In this document: piece by piece, positions 8,652 through 17,040 of the stretch
How positions within the stretch are numbered: the first letter of the stretch is position 1
How the letters are laid out: every line of letters starts with the position of its first letter
DNA from: JAIVHA01 sp965367295
GTDB taxonomy: Bacteria > Pseudomonadota > Gammaproteobacteria > DSM-19610
Assembly: GCA_965367295.1 (NCBI GenBank)
Contig: CBDUHN010000021.1
Coordinates: 1-54,145, forward strand
Direction of reading: 5' to 3'
Length of the DNA stretch: 54,145 nt
The notes under the pieces: generated by a model
Database searches by the model: none
Seen by the model: only the letters and a program-made list of their open reading frames with translations
Told to the model about the DNA's origin: nothing
Position numbers and translations under genes: made by a program

Positions 8652-9123
8652 ACCGCAGCACCTTCACTTCGAGACGCGTGATCAATACCTTGCCCTGCGA
8701 GACGCGATAATGAGTATTGCGACGGCTGCTGTAACCCAGTGGCTGACCATTCCAGCGTAAACGTTCCTCGAGCAGTTGCGTGCCAAGTGCCGACCTACCA
8801 TCCTCCGTAATGCGGTATTCGGCCGGTTTCGGTGTGACCCGGTACTCCTCTGCCAGCGAGGCCGCCTGCCAGGCATAGAGCAGAAACTCCGTGCGCCCGA
8901 AACGCAGGGTCTGGATTTCATTGCCATTGCCGGTCGGTACCTGCAACACCGCCTGAAAATCAGGTGCCAGCATGGGCTCCAGCGCCAGCACATCCCCCCT
9001 CACCGTGGCTTCCAGGCTGCGCCGATCCAGTGCAGAGAGCTGCGGTACCGTCAATACGGGGGAAGCTGCGAAGACCGAAAAGACACAGAGGTACAGTATT
9101 GCTGTGGACAACGGGCGTGACAT
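8638..9123 (-). CDS. Exported NTF2/SnoaL-like protein (DUF4440-type)
   Basis: Predicted periplasmic protein. From ATG 9123 it has 161 residues, opening with a signal peptide (MSRPLSTAILYLCVFSVFAA, cleavage near SP). The mature part has the pattern of DUF4440/SnoaL-like cone-shaped domains: a leading helix LSALDRRSLEATVRGDVLAL, then LAPDFQAVL and a C-terminal run of alternating beta strands ending in ITRLEVKVLRW. Such domains bind small ligands or are catalytically silent, and no active-site residues can be assigned. An upstream frame start at 9219 would add 32 residues ahead of the signal and is rejected. It lies downstream of tatD after a 238-base gap and is probably transcribed separately. 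Function unknown. Confidence 0.6.
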   Translation of the reverse strand: MSRPLSTAILYLCVFSVFAASPVLTVPQLSALDRRSLEATVRGDVLALEPMLAPDFQAVLQVPTGNGNEIQTLRFGRTEFLLYAWQAASLAEEYRVTPKPAEYRITEDGRSALGTQLLEERLRWNGQPLGYSSRRNTHYRVSQGKVLITRLEVKVLRWSGG

Positions 9124-9361
9124 AAGAGCCGGTAACAACAGGTACGGCGGATTGCCGTCGGGAGAGATTGCATTAGATCCTGTCCTAACGCAATGGACCA
9201 ATCGCAGCTGACCGGTCAATCTGACATGAGGGGGGATTGGTGCCCGGTGGTAATCTGGTCAATCAGGGTGGTGGGGATGTCCAGGATGGGATAACCGGGT
9301 GAACCATGACGGCTGACTGAGGTACGTTCGGTGCATTTATCCAAATGGATTGGATTCGAAC

Positions 9362-10144
9362 CTACCGGGAATGAGCCGAGGTGAAAAGGGTGTAGAAATT
9401 GCGGGTGGTGGCAGCCGCAAGGTCCGCGAAGGATTCCCCCCGCAGCTCTGCCAGGTACTCCGCCACATAGCGCACATAGGCTGGCTGATTCGGTTTGCCA
9501 CGTTTGGGTACCGGGGCAAGATAGGGGGAATCGGTTTCCACCAGCATCTGCTCCAGTGGTACCTGCCGGGCGACCTCCTTCAGTTCGAGGGCATTCTTGA
9601 AGGTGACGATGCCGGAAAAGGAAATATAGAAGCCCATGTCCATGGCCTGGCGGGCCATCTCAATGCTTTCAGTGAAACAGTGCATCACACCACCGGCCCC
9701 GGCGGCATTTTCTTCCCGCATGATGCGGATGGTGTCTTCGCGGGCTTCGCGGGTGTGGATGATGAGTGGCTTGCCACATTCACGGGCAGCACGGATATGA
9801 GTGCGGAAACGCTCGCGCTGCCATTCAAGATCACCCGTACCGTGAAAATAATCCAGGCCGGTTTCACCGATAGCGACCACGCCCTGTTCCTGCGCATGTT
9901 GCACCAGTTCTTCGACCGTCGGTTCGTGGCAGTCCTGGTAATCGGGGTGTACGCCGGTAGAGATGGAGACCTGAGGATACTCGCGGACCTTGTCACGCAT
10001 GCGTGCCCAGTCCTCGAAATTCACCGATACGCACAGCAGGTGTTCGATGCCGTTGGCGGCGGCTGCGTCGAGATAGGGCTGCAGGGAGCCGTCAGTGGAT
10101 GCGAGATCCAGCATGTCGAGATGGCAATGGGAGTCCACCAGCAT
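9362..10144 (-). CDS. ycfH: TatD-family metal-dependent hydrolase (YcfH)
   Basis: Cytoplasmic TIM-barrel metallohydrolase of the TatD DNase family, 260 residues. I choose ATG 10144 because AAGG sits seven bases upstream; ATG 10150, two codons earlier, would have almost no spacing. Metal-site motifs: VDSHCHLD at the N-terminus, GETGLDYF, HTREA, MHCFTES and ETDSPYL. The position at the end of the fabF-to-holB block, right after pilZ, matches ycfH of E. coli and PA2959 of Pseudomonas. Family members have 3'-5' DNase or D-aminoacyl deacylase-like activity, and the physiological substrate is unsettled. A 230-base gap with palindromic repeats separates it from pilZ. Confidence 0.92.
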   Translation of the reverse strand: MLVDSHCHLDMLDLASTDGSLQPYLDAAAANGIEHLLCVSVNFEDWARMRDKVREYPQVSISTGVHPDYQDCHEPTVEELVQHAQEQGVVAIGETGLDYFHGTGDLEWQRERFRTHIRAARECGKPLIIHTREAREDTIRIMREENAAGAGGVMHCFTESIEMARQAMDMGFYISFSGIVTFKNALELKEVARQVPLEQMLVETDSPYLAPVPKRGKPNQPAYVRYVAEYLAELRGESFADLAAATTRNFYTLFTSAHSR

Positions 10145-10226
10145 GGGCATACCTTGTTACTTGATTTACGAAGTGGGGAATTAAAACATACTGAAGGGCT
10201 TTTGACAGGGATGTTGAAGGTAATTT

Positions 10227-10261
10227 CCCCTCTCCCTGACCCTCTCCCCGAGGGAGAGGGG
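10227..10261. repeat. CCCTCTCCC-type palindromic repeat, copy 1
   Basis: CCCTCTCC pairs with GGGAGAGGG around a CCGA loop, preceded by a second CCCCTCTCCCTGA half. It lies between pilZ and ycfH. Related copies are at 10287, 23791 and 48583. Confidence 0.75.
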
Positions 10262-10286
10262 ATATAGTCCTGGCTGGCTGTGCAGT

Positions 10287-10314
10287 TACCCCCTCTCCCT
10301 GAGGGAGAGGGGTA
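10287..10314. repeat. CCCTCTCCC-type palindromic repeat, copy 2
   Basis: Nearly perfect hairpin: TACCCCCTCTCCC pairs with GGGAGAGGGGTA around a two-base centre. It sits 25 bases from copy 1, so the pair forms a two-hairpin intercistronic element in the pilZ-ycfH mRNA. Confidence 0.75.
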
Positions 10315-10374
10315 AGGCATACAGAATGGAGGCCGCCTTCCCATGTTTATCCGAAACGGCGGTCTGCCGGCAGA

Positions 10375-10731
10375 TCACATGGTATGGGTCGGACGGTCGG
10401 CCTGCAGGGCACCGGCAAGATAGGTTTCGATCTTGTTGCGGGCAGCCCCGTTATCCTGCTCACTGAATTGCACGCCAATACCGGCGGCACGGTTGCCCTG
10501 GGCGCCGCGGGGAGTAATCCAGACGATGCGGCCGGCAACGGGGATTTTTTCCGATTCATCCATCAGCGTGAGCAGCATGAATACCTCATCACCCAGGTGG
10601 TAGGCCTTGGTGGTGGGGATGAACAGACCACCGTTCTTCACGAAAGGCATATAGGCCGCATAGAGCGCGGTTTTGTCCTTGATGGTGAGGGAGAGTATCC
10701 CCTGCCGCGGTGATGCACCCTTTTTCAACAT
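10375..10731 (-). CDS. pilZ: Type IV pilus assembly protein PilZ
   Basis: 118-residue homologue of Pseudomonas PilZ, needed for type IV pilus biogenesis and twitching, where it works with PilB and FimX. Diagnostic stretches: GILSLTIKDKTALYAAYMPF, GGLFIPT, LGDEVFMLLTLMD, EKIPVAGRIVWITP and GNRAAGIGVQF. The N-terminal RxxxR c-di-GMP motif is absent, as in true PilZ, so it should not bind c-di-GMP itself. The start ATG 10731 is chosen because the longer frame to 11031 overlaps holB out of frame and has no family similarity. Placement directly after holB is the classical location (PA2960). No pilus structural genes lie in this window. Confidence 0.95.
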   Translation of the reverse strand: MLKKGASPRQGILSLTIKDKTALYAAYMPFVKNGGLFIPTTKAYHLGDEVFMLLTLMDESEKIPVAGRIVWITPRGAQGNRAAGIGVQFSEQDNGAARNKIETYLAGALQADRPTHTM

Positions 10732-10751
10732 ACTTCCATTCCCCTTGCCCC

Positions 10752-11741
10752 TCAGGGCGGCGTGCCCGGGCTTTGGGCCCAGGCCACGATCAGATCTTCC
10801 ATCATCAACTGGCGGTTGACCCCGGCGGCACTCATGCGTGCGGCGGCGGTCACACGATCCAGGTGGGTATAGAGCATGGCAGGGCTGACACGCCCTGCCA
10901 TGCTGCGCAGCCGATCCTCGAGATCGGCATTGCGGACCGGTGCCGAATCGCCCCCCAGGGAGATCCGGATCATATCGCCGATCCATTCCTGCATCCAGAA
11001 CAGGGTGACGGCATCCACTTCCTTGCTCCATTCGGCCGCCACACTGAGCGGGTCTTCCCGTCCCGCCTGCACCGCCTGTAACTGGGCAAGTCGCCCGGCG
11101 CGCTGTTCCAGGATCTGATCGGCCGCAAGAGCCTGTGCCTGAAGGGGCGCGCCGGCAGCCAGATCCAGTAACAAGGCCGCCTGTTCCGGGGCAAGCCCCG
11201 CCTCCTGCAGCCAGCTCAGTGCCAGCTCCCGCCGGGGTGCCGGAAAACTGATTTTCTGGCAGCGACTGCGAATGGTGGCCGGCAATTGGGCCGGCCGTTC
11301 CGTAATCAGTATCAGCACCGTATTATCGGTCGGTTCCTCAAGAGTCTTTAATAAACTATTGGCTGCACTCACATTCATACGCTCGGCAGGCTGAATCAAC
11401 GCCACCTTGCCACCACCACCGTGGCTTTTCAGCCCCAGCTCGGCACAGAGGGCGCGGATCTGGTCGACCTTGACCACCTTGCTATCCTCTTGCGGTTCCA
11501 CCCGCTGAAAATCCGGATGATTGCCGGCCTCTGCCAATCGACACGGGCTGCACTGACCACAGGCCCGGCCATCGGCCAATGGCGTCCGGCACAGCAGGGA
11601 ACGGGCCAGCAGCAGGGCGAACTCCAGCTTGCCGACGCCCCGGGGGCCCGAAAACAGCAGTCCATGGGGCATGCGCCCCTGTTCCCGGGCCTGCTGCAGT
11701 TGCCGCCACTGGCCCTGCAGCCAGGGATACAGGATGGGCAT
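10752..11741 (-). CDS. holB: DNA polymerase III subunit delta'
   Basis: Clamp-loader delta' subunit, 329 residues from ATG 11741; GTG 11747, overlapping the tmk stop, is equally possible. It opens with the family YPWLQGQW segment, then GPRGVGK in the P-loop position. A zinc module follows (LLCRTPL...CGQCSPC, four Cys). NSLLKTLEEP is the sensor-1 region, and RSRCQ is the SRC motif that triggers ATP hydrolysis in a partner gamma/tau subunit. delta' does not hydrolyse ATP itself. It lies between tmk and pilZ, in the standard order and translationally coupled to tmk. Confidence 0.95.
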   Translation of the reverse strand: MPILYPWLQGQWRQLQQAREQGRMPHGLLFSGPRGVGKLEFALLLARSLLCRTPLADGRACGQCSPCRLAEAGNHPDFQRVEPQEDSKVVKVDQIRALCAELGLKSHGGGGKVALIQPAERMNVSAANSLLKTLEEPTDNTVLILITERPAQLPATIRSRCQKISFPAPRRELALSWLQEAGLAPEQAALLLDLAAGAPLQAQALAADQILEQRAGRLAQLQAVQAGREDPLSVAAEWSKEVDAVTLFWMQEWIGDMIRISLGGDSAPVRNADLEDRLRSMAGRVSPAMLYTHLDRVTAAARMSAAGVNRQLMMEDLIVAWAQSPGTPP

Positions 11742-11743
11742 CG

Positions 11744-12370
11744 TCACCTGCCCAGCTCCCGGTCCAGTAAGCTGGCGATCTGGATCTGAACCGCTTCCAG
11801 TGATTGCGAGGCATCGATTACGCGGTAACGTTGCGGTGCGGCGGCGGCCTGCTCCAGGTAGGATTGCCGCACCCGCTCAAAGAAGCTGAGCTGCTCCTGT
11901 TCGAAACGGTCGAGGGCACCCCGTTCACCGGCACGGGCCAGGCCGATTTCCACCGGGATGTCGAGTAGCAGGGTGAGATCGGGTCGCACCTCGCCCTGCA
12001 CCCAGGTCTCCAGACTGGCGATGCGATGCACATCGATGCCGCGTCCGCCGCCCTGGTAGGCATAGGTGGCGTCGGTAAAGCGGTCGCACAACACCCATTC
12101 GCCTCGCTCGATCGCCGGCAGGATCACTTCCTGCAGATGCTGGGCACGGGCGGCGAACATCAACAGCAGTTCACAGTCGGACACCATGGTCTTGTTTGCC
12201 GGGTCCAGCAGCAGCGCCCGGATCTTTTCGCTGACGTCGGTGCCGCCCGGCTCGCGAGTGACGATGACCCGCTTGCCAGCAGCCAGCAGACGCTGGTGCA
12301 CGAAATCCAGGTTGGTGCTCTTGCCCACCCCCTCGCTGCCTTCCAGGGTGATGAATCTGCCTTTGCTCAT
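11744..12370 (-). CDS. tmk: Thymidylate kinase
   Basis: dTMP kinase, 208 residues, phosphorylating dTMP to dTDP with ATP. EGSEGVGKST is the P-loop, TREPGGT follows as in all Tmk, and DRFTDATYAYQGGGRG is the DRx/nucleotide-binding segment; the LID region is ALDRFEQEQ. Length and order of motifs are normal. There is no clear Shine-Dalgarno before ATG 12370; a TATGAT sequence lies six bases upstream, which may be chance inside this operon. The stop overlaps or abuts the holB start, and mltG ends 28 bases upstream. Confidence 0.96.
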   Translation of the reverse strand: MSKGRFITLEGSEGVGKSTNLDFVHQRLLAAGKRVIVTREPGGTDVSEKIRALLLDPANKTMVSDCELLLMFAARAQHLQEVILPAIERGEWVLCDRFTDATYAYQGGGRGIDVHRIASLETWVQGEVRPDLTLLLDIPVEIGLARAGERGALDRFEQEQLSFFERVRQSYLEQAAAAPQRYRVIDASQSLEAVQIQIASLLDRELGR

Positions 12371-12398
12371 ACGCGGATCATAATCGTCTGGTTATCGT

Positions 12399-13409
12399 TC
12401 AAGGTCTTTTCTGGTACTTCTGTACCGCCCGATTGTGCTCGGCCAGTGTAGCGGAAAAATGATGGCTGCCATCACCCTTGGCCACGAAATACAGGGTTTT
12501 TCCCGGTGCCGGGTGCAGCGCGGCCTGAATCGCCTCGATGCCGGGCATGGCGATGGGCGTCGGTGGCAGGCCGGCGCGGGTATAGGTGTTGTAGGGGGTG
12601 TCACGGCGTAGATCACGAAAGCGTATGTCGCCATCGAACTGTTCACCGATCCCATAAATGACCGTGGGATCGGTCTGCAGCCGCATGCCCTTTTGCAGGC
12701 GCCGGATGAACACACCGGCAATGGCGGGGCGCTCATCCGGCTGTGCCGTTTCCTTCTCCACGATGGAGGCCAGGATCAGTGCTTCATAGGGCGTCTGCAG
12801 TGGCAGTCCTTCGGCCCGCCCGGCCCAGGCCTCGGTCAGTACCTGCTGCATGGCGGCATAGGCGCGGCGCAGGAAATCCACGTCACGGGTGCCGCGGGGG
12901 AAATGATAGGTGTCGGGCAGGAAACGGCCTTCCGGATGTTCCCCCTCACGCCCGATGCGCCGCATGATTTCCTCGTCGGTCAGTTCCTGCAGGCTGTGTT
13001 CCAGCACCGGACTGGAGGCCACCCGTTCCATCATTTGCCGGAAGGTCTGGCCTTCCACCAGGGTGAGATCATGTTGCAGTACCTTGCCTTGCGCAAGCTG
13101 TTGCAACAATGCCTCGGGCGTAGTGCCGGGATCAATACGATATTCCCCGGCCTGTATGCGCACCGCAAGACCGCTATGGCGTCCGAGCAGCCGTAGCCAG
13201 TAGGGATGCGGCAGTATCCCCTGCTGCGTGAGATCCTGTGCCAGGCCGCGTAGCGAACTGCCCGGCGGGAGTTCGATCACCAGCCCCGAGTCCGGTAGTG
13301 CCAGCGGCGTGGTGCGAAACTGCAGATACTGTTGCCATAGCCAGGCACCCACCAGCACCAGGATCAACAGCAAGGCCAGCATCACCTTGCCAAGGGTACG
13401 CAGGTTCAT
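12399..13409 (-). CDS. mltG: Endolytic murein transglycosylase MltG
   Basis: Inner-membrane lytic transglycosylase (YceG/MltG) that cleaves nascent glycan strands and so acts as a terminator of peptidoglycan polymerisation. From ATG 13409 it has 336 residues: a single N-terminal membrane anchor (VMLALLLILVLVGAWLW), a LysM-like region, then the YceG catalytic domain. The catalytic Glu lies in ASIVEKETAQ, with GVFIRRLQKGMRLQTDPT and YNTYTRAGLPPTPI as family landmarks. The start overlaps the pabC stop by four bases. The longer frame to 13544 is rejected because it runs inside pabC. Gene order pabC-mltG-tmk-holB is the E. coli order. Confidence 0.95.
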   Translation of the reverse strand: MNLRTLGKVMLALLLILVLVGAWLWQQYLQFRTTPLALPDSGLVIELPPGSSLRGLAQDLTQQGILPHPYWLRLLGRHSGLAVRIQAGEYRIDPGTTPEALLQQLAQGKVLQHDLTLVEGQTFRQMMERVASSPVLEHSLQELTDEEIMRRIGREGEHPEGRFLPDTYHFPRGTRDVDFLRRAYAAMQQVLTEAWAGRAEGLPLQTPYEALILASIVEKETAQPDERPAIAGVFIRRLQKGMRLQTDPTVIYGIGEQFDGDIRFRDLRRDTPYNTYTRAGLPPTPIAMPGIEAIQAALHPAPGKTLYFVAKGDGSHHFSATLAEHNRAVQKYQKRP

Positions 13410-14233
13410 GGATGCCAGTCCTCCCCTTCGGGGGCCGCGGCGATGAGCTGCTGTACCCGTTGCGTGACCGGTCCTGCCGGGCGTGGTTTGCCTTCCCACT
13501 CGATCACCGGCTGAATCCCCATCAGGCTGTTGCTCATGAAGCACTCCTCGGCCTCTTCCACTGCGGCCCAGTCCACCGGGCAGATGCGGTACTCGATGTC
13601 GTTGGCCTTGCAGACATCGATCACCGCGGCACGCTGCACGCCGGCTACTCCGGCATGCGTGAGGGCCGGCGTAATCACCACACCGGCTTTCACCAGAAAC
13701 AGGTTGCTTCTGGTGCCCTCGATCACGGCGCCCTCATTGTCGGCAAGCAGACCTTCGTCCACCTGCTTTGCCACCAGCTCGCGACTGGCCAGCACCTGCT
13801 CCAGCCGGTTGAGATGCTTGATCCCCGCCAGTTGAGGATTGCGGCCCAGCACGCTGTTGCAAGGCATCACACGGAGTCCGTTCAAGGTGACATCCGGCCA
13901 GTCCAGCCGGCGCAGGACACGGGTGACACCAGCGGAATCATCCGGGCGATAACCGCGCCCGCCCACACCCCGGGTCAGCAGTATCTTCAACACGCAACGG
14001 GCATGATGCTGTACTAGGTGATCGGTCTCGAAGCGCAACCGCTGCAGATCGGGCACCGGCAGGCCGAGTCGCACGCAGCCCGCCTGCAGGCGGGCCATAT
14101 GGCGCTGCCAATAGCGTGGCTGGCCGTCGATCACGGCGATGGTTTCAAACAGGCCATCCCCATACTGCAGCCCGCGATCCGCTGCATCGACACAATCCAC
14201 GGCCTGGCCATTGATGAGCGTGTGCGTAGTCAT
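13406..14233 (-). CDS. pabC: Aminodeoxychorismate lyase
   Basis: PLP-dependent fold type IV lyase, 275 residues, converting 4-amino-4-deoxychorismate to p-aminobenzoate and pyruvate for folate synthesis. It starts INGQAVDCVDAADRGLQYGDGLFET, the class IV signature. LKILLTRG contains the region of cofactor Lys, HLNRLEQVLA matches the second landmark, and NEGAVIEGTRSNLFLV carries the Glu and phosphate-binding segment. Four-base overlaps (ATGA) with both pabB upstream and mltG downstream show tight translational coupling. PabB, the preceding gene, makes its substrate together with a glutamine amidotransferase PabA that is not in this window. Confidence 0.95.
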   Translation of the reverse strand: MTTHTLINGQAVDCVDAADRGLQYGDGLFETIAVIDGQPRYWQRHMARLQAGCVRLGLPVPDLQRLRFETDHLVQHHARCVLKILLTRGVGGRGYRPDDSAGVTRVLRRLDWPDVTLNGLRVMPCNSVLGRNPQLAGIKHLNRLEQVLASRELVAKQVDEGLLADNEGAVIEGTRSNLFLVKAGVVITPALTHAGVAGVQRAAVIDVCKANDIEYRICPVDWAAVEEAEECFMSNSLMGIQPVIEWEGKPRPAGPVTQRVQQLIAAAPEGEDWHP

Positions 14234-15615
14234 GGCGTATCCTTTTGCAGGGACAGCAGCAGCCCGTGTGCCTTGGCGCGGGTTTCCTCGAGTTCCTGTT
14301 CCGGCACGGAATCGGCCACGATACCGGCACCTGCGCGCAGGCTGATAGCATCGCCGTCACGCACAAGGGTGCGGATGAGAATGTTCAGATCCATACTGCC
14401 GTCACGATTGAGATAGCCCATGGAACCCGTGTAGGGGCCACGTCCCTCCTGCTCCTGCTCCGCAATGATTTCCATACAGCGTACCTTGGGACAGCCGGTG
14501 ATGGTACCGCCGGGAAACACCGCGCGTATCACCTCGCCCGGTGTCACGGTCTCACGCAGGCGTCCCCGTACATTGGAAACGATGTGGTGCACATGGGCGT
14601 AGCTCTCCAGCGCCATGAGTTCATTGACCTGCACTGTGCCTGGTATACAGACGCGGCCGAGATCGTTGCGTTCCAGATCGATCAACATTACGTGTTCGGC
14701 ACGTTCCTTGGGGTGGCCCAGCAATTCGCTGGACAGCGCAGCATCCGCTGCCTGTTCGGCGCTGCGTGGCCGGGTACCGGCAATGGGCCGGGTATCCACT
14801 TCCCGGCCACGCACCCGTACCAGTCGTTCCGGGGAAGAACTGACAATGGCAGTCTCATTCCAGACGGCCAGGCCGTTGAAGGGGCCAGGATTGCGGGCGC
14901 GCAACCGGGCATAGAGATCGGCACTGGTAGCCGGTGCGCATAGCCGTGTTTGCCAGCGACGCGATAGATTGGCCTGGAATACGTCGCCATCATAGATGTA
15001 GCGCAGGGTGCGCCGTACCGCCTGAAGGTAACGCGCCGGCTCCTCCTCCTCGATGGGTGCGACATCCAATGTGGGCACGGTGGCCGGTTGCGATCGACCC
15101 AGAGTCTTCACGTCCTCGCGCATCTGTGCCATACAGCCTTGTGCATCCGCCTCGGTGATCAGCCACACACACTGTTGCCGATGATCGCGCACGACCGCAG
15201 CCGGGATGCGGGTCGCGAAGGCCGTAGGCAGTCCATAAGGTGCGTGTGGAAACACTACGCCGGGTTCTATTTCGGCGGCCAGTTCATAACCCAGGTACAG
15301 GAACCAGCCACCGCGAAACGGCAGTTCATGGGTTTGTTCCGGAACAGACTGCTGTGACCAGATACGATCCAGCACAGACAGGAATTGCCCTCCCTCCATG
15401 ACGGCATCGCCCAGGCTCAGCACGGCATCCTGCAATACCAGTGACTCTCCGGGAAAGGCGAACAGGATGTCGAAACGCGCCTGTTCACTCTGTGCGGCGC
15501 TTTCCAGCAGATAGGGGTAACGGTGCGGATGGGCCCGATGTAGATCCAGTAGATCGAAGTTGGCGGGTATGGTTTCCCGGCAGACGGTTTGGTATTGCCC
15601 CATGAGGTTGCTCAT
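14230..15615 (-). CDS. pabB: Aminodeoxychorismate synthase component I
   Basis: Chorismate-using enzyme, 461 residues, that aminates chorismate at C4 using ammonia supplied by PabA. It has an anthranilate synthase I N-terminal domain and the chorismate-binding domain (FQANLSRRW, SSSPERLVRV, HIVSNVRGRL, FPGGTITGCPK). The conserved motif at 277-281 reads PIAGT, not PIKGT: the Lys that acts as nucleophile in E. coli PabB is Ala279, as in TrpE and a group of PabB proteins. Linkage to pabC with a four-base overlap argues for PabB rather than TrpE. The start follows the long inverted repeat at 15617-15696, which separates it from fabF. Confidence 0.9.
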   Translation of the reverse strand: MSNLMGQYQTVCRETIPANFDLLDLHRAHPHRYPYLLESAAQSEQARFDILFAFPGESLVLQDAVLSLGDAVMEGGQFLSVLDRIWSQQSVPEQTHELPFRGGWFLYLGYELAAEIEPGVVFPHAPYGLPTAFATRIPAAVVRDHRQQCVWLITEADAQGCMAQMREDVKTLGRSQPATVPTLDVAPIEEEEPARYLQAVRRTLRYIYDGDVFQANLSRRWQTRLCAPATSADLYARLRARNPGPFNGLAVWNETAIVSSSPERLVRVRGREVDTRPIAGTRPRSAEQAADAALSSELLGHPKERAEHVMLIDLERNDLGRVCIPGTVQVNELMALESYAHVHHIVSNVRGRLRETVTPGEVIRAVFPGGTITGCPKVRCMEIIAEQEQEGRGPYTGSMGYLNRDGSMDLNILIRTLVRDGDAISLRAGAGIVADSVPEQELEETRAKAHGLLLSLQKDTP

Positions 15616-15616
15616 T

Positions 15617-15696
15617 CGTCATCCCGGCGGCAGGCCGGAATCCACAGGACTTGCCCGCATCGGTGGGACCGGATCCCGGCCTGCGCCGGGATGACG
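15617..15696. repeat. Long imperfect inverted repeat between fabF and pabB
   Basis: The left arm begins CGTCATCCCGGC (15617-15628) and the right arm ends GCCGGGATGACG (15685-15696). The arms pair over about 26 bases with few mismatches, leaving a loop of about 27. It fills the fabF-pabB gap completely. It resembles the GTCATCCCGGC-type miniature elements widespread in proteobacteria. In the mRNA it would form a large hairpin just ahead of pabB. Confidence 0.85.
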
Positions 15697-15697
15697 C

Positions 15698-16936
15698 CTA
15701 GATCCTGCGCAGCACCAGGGTGCCGTTGGTCCCGCCGAAGCCGAAGGAATTGGAGATGGCCACGTCGATCTTCATCGGTCGCGCCTCGTTGGGCACGAAA
15801 TCCAGATCACACTCGGGATCGGGGGTGAACTGGTTAATGGTCGGCGGTGAAACCTGGTCCCGGATCGCCAATGCGGAGAATACCGCCTCGATACCACCTG
15901 CGGCACCCAGCAGGTGACCGGTCATGGATTTGGTGGAATTGACGGCAACGGTTTTGGCGTAACTGCCAAAGACCGACTTGATCGCCGCCACTTCCGCCTT
16001 GTCACCGGCCGGCGTGGAGGTGCCATGGGCGTTGACGTACTGCACATCCTCGGGATTGATGCCGGCATCCTTCATGGCTGTCTTCATGCAGCGTACGGCA
16101 CCGGCACCGCCTTCGGCGGGCTGCGTCATGTGATAGGCGTCACCGCTCATGCCGAAACCGACCACTTCGGCGTAGATATTGGCGCCACGTGCCTTCGCAT
16201 GCTCATACTCTTCCAGCACCAGTACGCCTGCACCATCACCCAGCACAAAGCCGTCACGGTCGAGATCCCAGGGCCGACTGGCGGTTTCCGGGTCATCATT
16301 GCGGTTGGACAGGGCTCGGGCAGCGGCGAAACCGCCCATGCCCAGCGGTGAACTGGCCATTTCCGCACCGCCGGCCACCATCACGTCCGCATCGCCATAG
16401 GCAATGATGCGCGCGGCCTCACCTATATTGTGCGTGCCGGTGGTACAGGCGGTCACAATGGCAATGTTGGGTCCCTGCATGCCATGCATGATGGACAGGT
16501 TGCCGGAAATCATGTTGATGATGCTGCTCGGCACGAAGAACGGCGAGATCTTGCGTGGACCACCCTTGTTGAGTGCATCGTGGTTGTTTTCGATGGTGGT
16601 CAAACCACCGATGCCGGACCCAATGGCCACACCAATGCGATCGGCATTGGCCTCGGTTACTTCGATACCGGAGTCCTTGATAGCCTGGACACCGGCAGCA
16701 ATGCCGTAATGGATGAAGCCATCCATTTTGCGGGCATCCTTGGAAGACATGTATTCGGTGGCATCAAAGCCTTTCACCGTACCCGCGAAACGAACCGAGA
16801 AATTCGTTGCATCGAAATGGGTGATGGGCGTAATGCCGCTTTTGCCCGCAAGGATATTATCCCAGCATTCCTTGAGATTGAGGCCCACAGGGGAAACGAT
16901 ACCAAGACCGGTGATGACTACGCGCCGCTTAGCCAA
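15698..16936 (-). CDS. fabF: 3-oxoacyl-ACP synthase II
   Basis: Elongating condensing enzyme of type II fatty acid synthesis, 412 residues, normal FabF length. It joins malonyl-ACP to acyl-ACP and in E. coli sets unsaturated chain length and temperature response. The nucleophile is in VTACTTGTHNIG, and the two active-site His are in VNAHGTSTPAGD and MTGHLLGAAGG; SFGFGGTNGTL closes the protein. It lies downstream of acpP behind a strong hairpin at 16981-17025, so expression relative to acpP is probably reduced by termination. pabB follows after an inverted repeat. Confidence 0.97.
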   Translation of the reverse strand: MAKRRVVITGLGIVSPVGLNLKECWDNILAGKSGITPITHFDATNFSVRFAGTVKGFDATEYMSSKDARKMDGFIHYGIAAGVQAIKDSGIEVTEANADRIGVAIGSGIGGLTTIENNHDALNKGGPRKISPFFVPSSIINMISGNLSIMHGMQGPNIAIVTACTTGTHNIGEAARIIAYGDADVMVAGGAEMASSPLGMGGFAAARALSNRNDDPETASRPWDLDRDGFVLGDGAGVLVLEEYEHAKARGANIYAEVVGFGMSGDAYHMTQPAEGGAGAVRCMKTAMKDAGINPEDVQYVNAHGTSTPAGDKAEVAAIKSVFGSYAKTVAVNSTKSMTGHLLGAAGGIEAVFSALAIRDQVSPPTINQFTPDPECDLDFVPNEARPMKIDVAISNSFGFGGTNGTLVLRRI

Positions 16937-16958
16937 GATTCCATCCTCACGAAATCGA

Positions 16959-16977
16959 CCGCCCGGCTTGCGGGCGG
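16959..16977 (-). promoter_or_regulatory. Second hairpin in the acpP-fabF gap
   Basis: CCGCCC (16959-16964) pairs with GGGCGG (16972-16977). It lies directly after the acpP terminator and before the fabF start, with no T-run. It might block exonucleases or tune fabF translation. Confidence 0.4.
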
Positions 16978-16980
16978 ATC

Positions 16981-17025
16981 AAAAACAGAAGGCCGCGCCC
17001 ACGCAACGTGGGGCCAGCGGCCTTC
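16981..17025 (-). terminator. Intrinsic terminator/attenuator after acpP
   Basis: On the minus strand GAAGGCCGC and GCGGCCTTC (17017-17025 with 16988-16996) form a nine-pair stem, with an inner CCCACG/CGTGGG hairpin, followed by TGTTTTT. It sits 16 bases after the acpP stop and before fabF, so acpP can be made in excess of fabF. Confidence 0.8.
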
Positions 17026-17040
17026 GCGATAAAAAACTAC

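Noticed and set aside
9351..9361. GGATTCGAACC, the reverse complement of a tRNA T-loop, as a possible tRNA gene on the minus strand
   Set aside because: Neighbouring bases do not form T-stem, anticodon or acceptor arms, and the site lies just outside the end of ycfH.
9350..10267. 305-residue open frame on the plus strand
   Set aside because: Antisense shadow of ycfH.
12371..12382. TATGAT before tmk as a leaderless promoter
   Set aside because: It is inside a tight operon 28 bases after mltG and no -35 at a standard distance is visible, so chance is likelier.
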